A DNA stretch of 9,641 bases from Pseudomonadota bacterium. Its GTDB lineage: Bacteria > Pseudomonadota > Alphaproteobacteria > Rhizobiales > Xanthobacteraceae. Positions 6,232-9,641 of this stretch are shown here, piece by piece. A program made the position numbers and the translations under genes. The notes under the pieces were generated by a model. It did not search any database, was not told the origin of the DNA, and was given only the letters and a program-made list of their open reading frames with translations. The stretch is from contig JAEWFG010000043.1 of the NCBI GenBank assembly GCA_023388935.1, positions 1-9,641 of the forward strand. The letters run 5' to 3'. Numbering within the stretch: the stretch's first letter is position 1; each line of letters starts with the position of its first letter.

Positions 6232-6582
6232 ATGACTTCCACGAAAGACGTTCTAGACCACCACCTAAAGTGTTTTGGTGAGGGAGACCTCACGGGCATC
6301 ATCTCTGACTATGCGCCGGGTGCCGTCCTGTTCACGCCGGACGGACCGCTCAGGGGGACCGACTCGATTCGGCCGTTGTTCCAGGCGATGTTTGCGGAGT
6401 TTGGCAAACCCGGTGCCGCATTCAGCATGAAGCAGGAGGCGGTCGAGGGCGACTATGCCTACATTCTGTGGACCGCGGAGACTGCCGACAACTTGTACGA
6501 GGTAGGCACGGACACGTTCGTCGTGCGGGATGGCAAGATCGTGGCGCAGTCCTTCGCCGGCAAGATTACGCCCAAGGGCTGA
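6232..6582 (+). CDS. NTF2-like / SnoaL-like domain protein
   Basis: A 116-residue single-domain protein of the NTF2-like superfamily. It starts with a helix TKDVLDHHLKCFGEGDL (4-20), then the typical DYAPGAVLFTPDGPLRGTDSIRPLF (26-50), where a strand pair is followed by the G-x-x-x-I helix. Strands then follow at 66-81 and 91-99, and a last one at GKIVAQSFAG (101-110). Members form cone-shaped dimers with a hydrophobic pocket. Some are enzymes (polyketide cyclases, ketosteroid isomerases) and many have no known substrate. No catalytic set can be assigned here. ATG is preceded by GGAGGATGGAGG, a strong ribosome binding site. No signal peptide is present, so it is cytoplasmic. Directly upstream is the ABC remnant, whose promoter it may now use. 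Confidence 0.85.
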   Translation: MTSTKDVLDHHLKCFGEGDLTGIISDYAPGAVLFTPDGPLRGTDSIRPLFQAMFAEFGKPGAAFSMKQEAVEGDYAYILWTAETADNLYEVGTDTFVVRDGKIVAQSFAGKITPKG

Positions 6583-6624
6583 ACACTGACGCAGGAGCTG
6601 CGCGCCCTCCTGGTCGAATAACAG

Positions 6625-6756
6625 ATCCTTTTTGCTTGCTGCATGAGTCCGGTATTGGACCTTCGCGACAATTTGCGGCGCAGTGACATGTCCGCAGTTG
6701 GGATTAGGCCGGAAATCTTGGGCTGAGGCTCAAACCGGCGCTTTTGCCACATCTGC
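6625..6756 (-). repeat. Probable diverged dispersed-repeat segment
   Basis: On the minus strand the region reads MSQMWQKRRFEPQPKISG followed by LIPTADMS. This follows the pattern MSxMGQKRTFxPQxxMSALPPKADI that recurs in spurious Bradyrhizobium short proteins derived from dispersed repeats. That recognition is from memory. It has no good ribosome binding site and overlaps the 3' end of the NTF2-like gene when extended. I treat it as non-coding. The exact boundaries are uncertain. Confidence 0.4.
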
Positions 6757-6789
6757 GACATCAGCGCATTTTTGCTGTAACGCGCAATA

Positions 6790-6812
6790 ACCCGCGCGAT
6801 ACCCGCGCGGGT
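6790..6812 (-). terminator. Hairpin terminator of the 46-residue protein gene
   Basis: ACCCGCGCG (6790-6798) pairs perfectly with CGCGCGGGT (6804-6812) around a 5-base loop. On the minus strand the stem is followed by TTATTG. It lies about 35 bases past the stop of the small minus-strand gene at 6847-6987. The U-tract is poor, so efficiency is uncertain. Confidence 0.5.
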
Positions 6813-6846
6813 CTCGTCATCAACTTTCGCGAGCCATCTCTATTTT

Positions 6847-6987
6847 CTATTTCTTTTTGCCGGTCGCGAGGTTCGGCTGCCATCCCGCCCCCTCGCCCTT
6901 TTGGCTTGGGGCGGCGGCAATTGTCTTGGTCTTTTCTTTCTTAGGCTTCTTCTTCTCCCGATTACTTCTTTGTTCGCCTCTGGCCAT
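6847..6987 (-). CDS. Small lysine-rich basic protein, 46 residues, conserved hypothetical
   Basis: The protein starts MARGEQRSNREKKKPKKEKT (1-20) and continues through an IAAAPSQKG linker (23-31) to a C-terminal GKKK. Twelve of 46 residues are lysine and there are no acidic clusters, so it is strongly basic, probably disordered and cytoplasmic. A strong ribosome binding site, AAAGGAGGC, stands five bases ahead of the start. The start (6985-6987) and stop (6847-6849) are both clear, and a hairpin follows. I recall near-identical short proteins beginning M-A-(R/K)-G-x-x-R-S-N-(R/K)-E in many Rhizobiales genomes, always hypothetical. Nucleic-acid or ribosome association is a guess from charge only. 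The gene lies antisense to its flanking plus-strand genes within the repeat-flanked island. Confidence 0.8.
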   Translation of the reverse strand: MARGEQRSNREKKKPKKEKTKTIAAAPSQKGEGAGWQPNLATGKKK

Positions 6988-7076
6988 GTCAGCCTCCTTT
7001 GGTTGACGACAGGCTATCACCTCCGAGCGACAATGGGGTGGTTATTGTTAGGGAGCAAAGTGTTGTGACTTCCGAA

Positions 7077-7183
7077 ATTGGCCCTTCGCGTCGTTTCGTT
7101 GCCGCGCAGTAAGCTGGCCGGTTTCGGGGAAGAGCAGACATCGAACGGCGGCCGAACCCCGCAGACTTGGTCGAGAGTGACCC
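7077..7183 (+). repeat. Dispersed ~107-bp repeat, copy 2
   Basis: Direct repeat of 5892-5998, starting TTGGCCC.TCGCGTC and ending GTGACCC. The conceptual plus-strand translation is RFVAAQ-stop-AGRFRGRADIERR, with its stop at the same codon as in copy 1. It lies upstream of the 46-residue minus-strand gene, so that gene's promoter must lie in or next to it (6988-7080). Together with copy 1 it brackets a ~1.1-kb segment. Confidence 0.75.
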
Positions 7184-7606
7184 ACAAGAGACATCGACCT
7201 GGGGTACGATTGAGCGTCCGCTGCCCACCCGGTGGCGACAAGCCCTTCAATCTCATGGCGCGCCGCGAAGCCACTCAGCAACACAAGCTGAGGGCAAGGT
7301 GACGACACCGATTCCGCCAAGCTCCCCCTTGTCGTACAGTCCTGACATCGCATCAGAGAGGAGCGCTGCTGCGCAGCAACTGTGTCGCGTTAGGCGCAAG
7401 CCGGACATCAACCTTTGCGGTTTTGTGGAGAGTGCGTCCGACGTCCTGCACATCAAGCGCACGATCGACGGGGCCCAATCGAGAAGATCTTCGCGGATGT
7501 GCAAGCTCGCGAGGCGTTGGCGATCGCGCATTGGCGGCGTGGTGATTGGCGAGTGCTACGGGTCCAGCAGATCACAGCATCGCAAGAGCGCGATTGAGCA
7601 TTGTCC
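7184..7606. other. Gene-poor stretch with no supported gene
   Basis: Between repeat copy 2 and the zinc-ribbon-like gene I see no ORF with a ribosome binding site and protein-like composition on either strand. The exception is the copy 3 repeat within it. On the minus strand a short reading, MRDRQRLASLHIREDLLDWA (start 7531), looks weakly protein-like but runs into repeat-derived sequence. It may be a decayed gene fragment. No tRNA or strong terminator was found. Confidence 0.5.
7363..7440 (+). repeat. Dispersed repeat, diverged copy 3
   Basis: The plus-strand translation AAAQQLCRVRRKPDINLCG followed by FVESASD aligns with copies 1 and 2 (AAQ.x.RFRxxADI ... ES). Here the stop codon seen in the other two copies is a glutamine-leucine pair. 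The bases CAGCAACTG..GACATCAAC match the family core. Identity is much lower than between copies 1 and 2 and the edges are unclear. Confidence 0.45.
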
Positions 7607-7831
7607 TCAGGTTCGCTCTTGAGGAAGAATCGCCCACATGCAGGGCACGGTAGTGCTCGCTTCACCGGAAGCCACTTCTTTGATCGACGCGATACTTCCG
7701 CAGGGCAAGCACCTGTAGACGCTGATCGGCAATCTGTCGGCGATCTGGCGCAGGCTCGCCAACAAAGACATTTTCCGCCCGCACTTCTCGCAGGCCAAAG
7801 ATGGCAGAGCAACGTCAGCGAGCTTTGTCAT
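7607..7831 (-). CDS. Small zinc-ribbon-like protein with two CxxC motifs
   Basis: A 74-residue protein. After MTKLADVALPSLA it has CEKCGRKM (C14, C17), a linker of about 23 residues with SLLASLRQI (22-30), then VYRCLPCGSIAS (C41, C44). Two CxxC pairs separated by a beta-hairpin-sized linker are typical of a single treble-clef or zinc-ribbon fold that binds one zinc ion. The tail (52-74, with C64) is low in recognisable features. The frame is open to an earlier ATG at 7882, but that one has only an A run ahead of it. The M at 7831 begins the family-like MTKL.D(I/V)ALP stretch I associate with short Bradyrhizobium hypothetical proteins. The ribosome binding site (AGGGA, 12 bases away) is weak. 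Function is unknown. Confidence 0.6.
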   Translation of the reverse strand: MTKLADVALPSLACEKCGRKMSLLASLRQIADRLPISVYRCLPCGSIASIKEVASGEASTTVPCMWAILPQERT

Positions 7832-7916
7832 AGCAATGAACCGTCCCTGAGTACGTGACCTTCCCTGATGCCGATGGCTCATTTTTTGGCTAAACGACGT
7901 TAGTCCGCAAAGCCGA

Positions 7917-8084
7917 TCAACGTCGTCGCTTTTGGCGGCGGGATAGCTTCACCGCTTTACGGGCAACCGCATTGTTTTGGATCAAAAGATCGTTGCGCAA
8001 GCGCGATTGGCAATACACCGGATAACGCCCACCGAACTTCTTGCTCAAAAACCAAATTATTGGCAGGCTGTCACAAGACTCCAT
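7917..8084 (-). CDS. Possible small basic protein, 55 residues
   Basis: A short ORF: MESCDSLPIIWFLSKKFGGR, then YPVYCQSRLRNDLL, and a strongly basic tail ARKAVKLSRRQKRRR. The C-terminal arginine/lysine cluster and the absence of a signal peptide suggest a cytoplasmic, possibly nucleic-acid-binding protein, if it is real. Support is modest: GGGG at 12 bases before ATG is a poor ribosome binding site, and no family is recognised. A competing plus-strand ORF of 89 codons overlaps it. An 8-bp inverted repeat, ACGACGTT (7894-7901) with AACGTCGT (7919-7926), straddles its stop codon and could end the transcript. It would be upstream of, and in the same direction as, the zinc-ribbon-like gene. Confidence 0.35.
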   Translation of the reverse strand: MESCDSLPIIWFLSKKFGGRYPVYCQSRLRNDLLIQNNAVARKAVKLSRRQKRRR

Positions 8085-8223
8085 CGAGACGGCCCCGTAA
8101 AAAACCAGGACTGGAGGATTTCAGGGAACAGCGGAAAAGGTCGATGCCGCCTATCCCCCCATCCATCAGTTTCGGTGTTCAGTGCTCGAATCGTTCCGTT
8201 GCTTTCTTCCCTTGAGGTCTCTC

Positions 8224-9641
8224 ATGGCAACCGCGGTATCTGTTAGCGCAACCAACAACGCAGATATCGACGGCATGCTTGTCGGTGTCAAATGGACTGG
8301 AACGATCACCTATAGCTTCCCGGACAGTCCGAGCGATTATCCTAATCCCTACACTTACGGGAACGGCGAGCCGACCACGTCGGGCTTCGCGCAGGCGCCG
8401 AGCCAGATGCAGGCGGCGATCAACTACGCGGTCGAACTGATCCTCAGTTATACCAATGCCACAATCAGTTACGCCGGCACCAACGGTGCCGATATCATGG
8501 TGGCGCAGTCGCCGGCTGCCAATCCGACCTCGTACGCCTATTATCCGGGAAACTATGCGCCCGGCGGTGATGTCTGGTTCGGGACCGCCTACGATTATTC
8601 GCAGGCATCGCTCGGCAATTATTATTTCGCGACCGCGTTGCACGAATTCGGTCACGCCGTCGGTCTCAAGCACAGCCAGGAGACTGGCGGCGTCGCCAAT
8701 GTCGCTGTGCCGAGTGTGCATGACGACTCCGAATACACTGTCATGAGCTATCGCAGCTATGTTGGGGGGCCGCTCACCGGATATACCAATGAAGCCTACG
8801 GATATCCGCAGACCTATATGGCCAACGATATCCTCGCGCTCCAGACGCTGTATGGCGTGAACTACGCGACGCACAGCGAGAACACCGTCTACACATGGAG
8901 TCCCACCACGGGGCAGGAATTCATCAACGGCGTTGGCCAGCTCGCGCCGGGCGGCGGCGCCGGCGGTTCGGCCAACCGTATCTACGAGACGATCTGGGAT
9001 GGCGGTGGTGTCGATACTTACGACCTGTCGAACTACACGACGAACCTGACGATCAATCTCAATCCCGGCGCAACGTCGCTCTTCTCCAGCGCGCAGCTCG
9101 CCTATCTCGGCGACGGACACTACGCGGCCGGCAACGTCTACAACGCCTACCTCTACAACAACGACGTGCACTCCTACATCGACAACGCCAGCGGCGGCGC
9201 CGGCAACGATAAGCTGATCGGCAATGCGATCGCCAACGTGCTCAATGGCGGCGCGGGCGCGGATTCCCTCGACGGCGGTGCTGGCGAGGATACCGCGAGC
9301 TATTCCGGCTCACATGCTGGCGTCACCGTCAGCCTCAGCACCGGAACGGGAAGCGGCGGCGATGCACAAGGCGATACGCTTGTGAATATCGAGGATCTGT
9401 TCGGCAGCAGCTTCGCTGATACGCTCACCGGCAACGCCGGCGCCAACGTGATCAATGGCGGCGGCGGCGCCGACACCATGCAGGGGCTTGGCGGCAACGA
9501 CACCTACTATGTCGATAACTCCGGCGACATCGTGAAGGAACTGGCGGGCGGCGGCAGCGACCGGGTTCTGACGAGCGTGAGCTACACCCTGACCGCCGGA
9601 CAGGAGATCGAATCGCTCAGCACGACGAACAACGCCGGCAC
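8224..9641 (+). CDS. Serralysin-like M10 metalloprotease with RTX repeats, 3' end outside the window
   Basis: 472 residues are visible without a stop. The N-terminal M10 catalytic domain begins VKWTGTITYSFP (23-34). Its zinc site is HEFGHAVGLKH (140-150), the HExxHxxGxxH metzincin motif with H140, H144 and H150 as ligands and E141 as the catalytic base. The Met-turn is VMSYRS (173-178, M174), where Y176 fits the extra serralysin ligand. The M10 C-terminal domain follows: IYETIWDGGGVDTYDLSNY (253-271). RTX nonapeptide-like calcium-binding repeats come next: GGAGNDKLIGN (324-334), NGGAGADSLDGGAGEDT (341-357), NGGGGADTMQGLGGNDTYY (411-429). There is no N-terminal signal peptide, as expected for type I (ABC/MFP/TolC) export with a C-terminal signal. 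GAGG at 8214-8217 supports the start. The transporter is not in the window. Confidence 0.93.
   Translation, partial: MATAVSVSATNNADIDGMLVGVKWTGTITYSFPDSPSDYPNPYTYGNGEPTTSGFAQAPSQMQAAINYAVELILSYTNATISYAGTNGADIMVAQSPAANPTSYAYYPGNYAPGGDVWFGTAYDYSQASLGNYYFATALHEFGHAVGLKHSQETGGVANVAVPSVHDDSEYTVMSYRSYVGGPLTGYTNEAYGYPQTYMANDILALQTLYGVNYATHSENTVYTWSPTTGQEFINGVGQLAPGGGAGGSANRIYETIWDGGGVDTYDLSNYTTNLTINLNPGATSLFSSAQLAYLGDGHYAAGNVYNAYLYNNDVHSYIDNASGGAGNDKLIGNAIANVLNGGAGADSLDGGAGEDTASYSGSHAGVTVSLSTGTGSGGDAQGDTLVNIEDLFGSSFADTLTGNAGANVINGGGGADTMQGLGGNDTYYVDNSGDIVKELAGGGSDRVLTSVSYTLTAGQEIESLSTTNNAG

Noticed and set aside
7453..7812. A 119-codon minus-strand frame containing CPACGRFF
   Set aside because: It overlaps the zinc-ribbon-like ORF in another frame, has only one isolated CxxC, and is arginine/serine/cysteine-rich like a shadow.
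7977..8246. An 89-codon plus-strand ORF before the protease
   Set aside because: It has no ribosome binding site and no family resemblance, and it overlaps the protease start. I prefer leaving it uncalled.
8179..9171. A 330-codon minus-strand ORF
   Set aside because: It is antisense to the metalloprotease, whose zinc site and RTX repeats are unmistakable. Its valine/arginine/isoleucine-rich composition is typical of a complementary-strand shadow.
9190..9520. Repeated GGC-rich units resembling a short tandem or CRISPR-like array
   Set aside because: They are in frame and encode RTX GGxGxD repeats. There are no unique spacers of constant length.

Overview
The window looks like chromosomal DNA of a high-GC alphaproteobacterium, most likely Bradyrhizobium or a close relative in the Nitrobacteraceae. 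The basis is the 5S rRNA sequence, the overall gene style, the palindromic GGTGGGCA..TGCCCACC and CCTCTCCCGC..GCGGGAGAGG elements, and a dispersed repeat family whose conceptual translations resemble the many spurious short proteins known from Bradyrhizobium genomes. The genus call rests on recall of these patterns, not on a search.

Layout. Positions 1-189 are the 3' end of an rRNA operon: a 5S gene missing only its first few bases, then a strong intrinsic terminator. A secreted small protein of unknown function (400-990) follows. Next come a cruciform-capable repeat and a bidirectional terminator. Then, on the minus strand, stand two tandem copies of a TRAP-transporter substrate-binding protein (1207-2298 and 2498-3589). 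The two copies, their leaders and the hairpin stems behind them line up with a constant offset of 1291 bp, so the unit gene + leader + terminator stem was duplicated as a block. No TRAP membrane subunits are visible. Divergently, on the plus strand, is an NAD(P)H-dependent SDR-fold enzyme of the PRISE (progesterone 5-beta-reductase / iridoid synthase-like) family (3880-4965). It is followed by a membrane methyltransferase-like protein (5277-5780).

From about 5.8 to 8.2 kb the window is gene-poor and repeat-rich. Two directly repeated copies of a ~107-bp dispersed element flank a ~1.1-kb island. The island holds a decapitated ABC-type substrate-binding protein (signal peptide only), an NTF2/SnoaL-like protein (6232-6582), and a 46-residue lysine-rich protein on the minus strand (6847-6987). 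Beyond the second repeat lie a third, diverged repeat copy, a 74-residue CxxC/CxxC zinc-ribbon-like protein (7607-7831, minus) and a weaker 55-residue basic ORF (7917-8084, minus). The window ends inside a large secreted M10 (serralysin-like) metalloprotease with RTX calcium-binding repeats (8224 onward), which should leave the cell by a type I secretion system encoded elsewhere.

The genes do not form one obvious pathway. The strongest functional themes are duplicated uptake receptors for small organic acids, a divergently placed reductase, and an exported protease. I do not see a defence island, CRISPR array or intact transposase. The most interesting structural signals are the exact-period tandem duplication, the repeat-flanked island and the unannotated small basic proteins.
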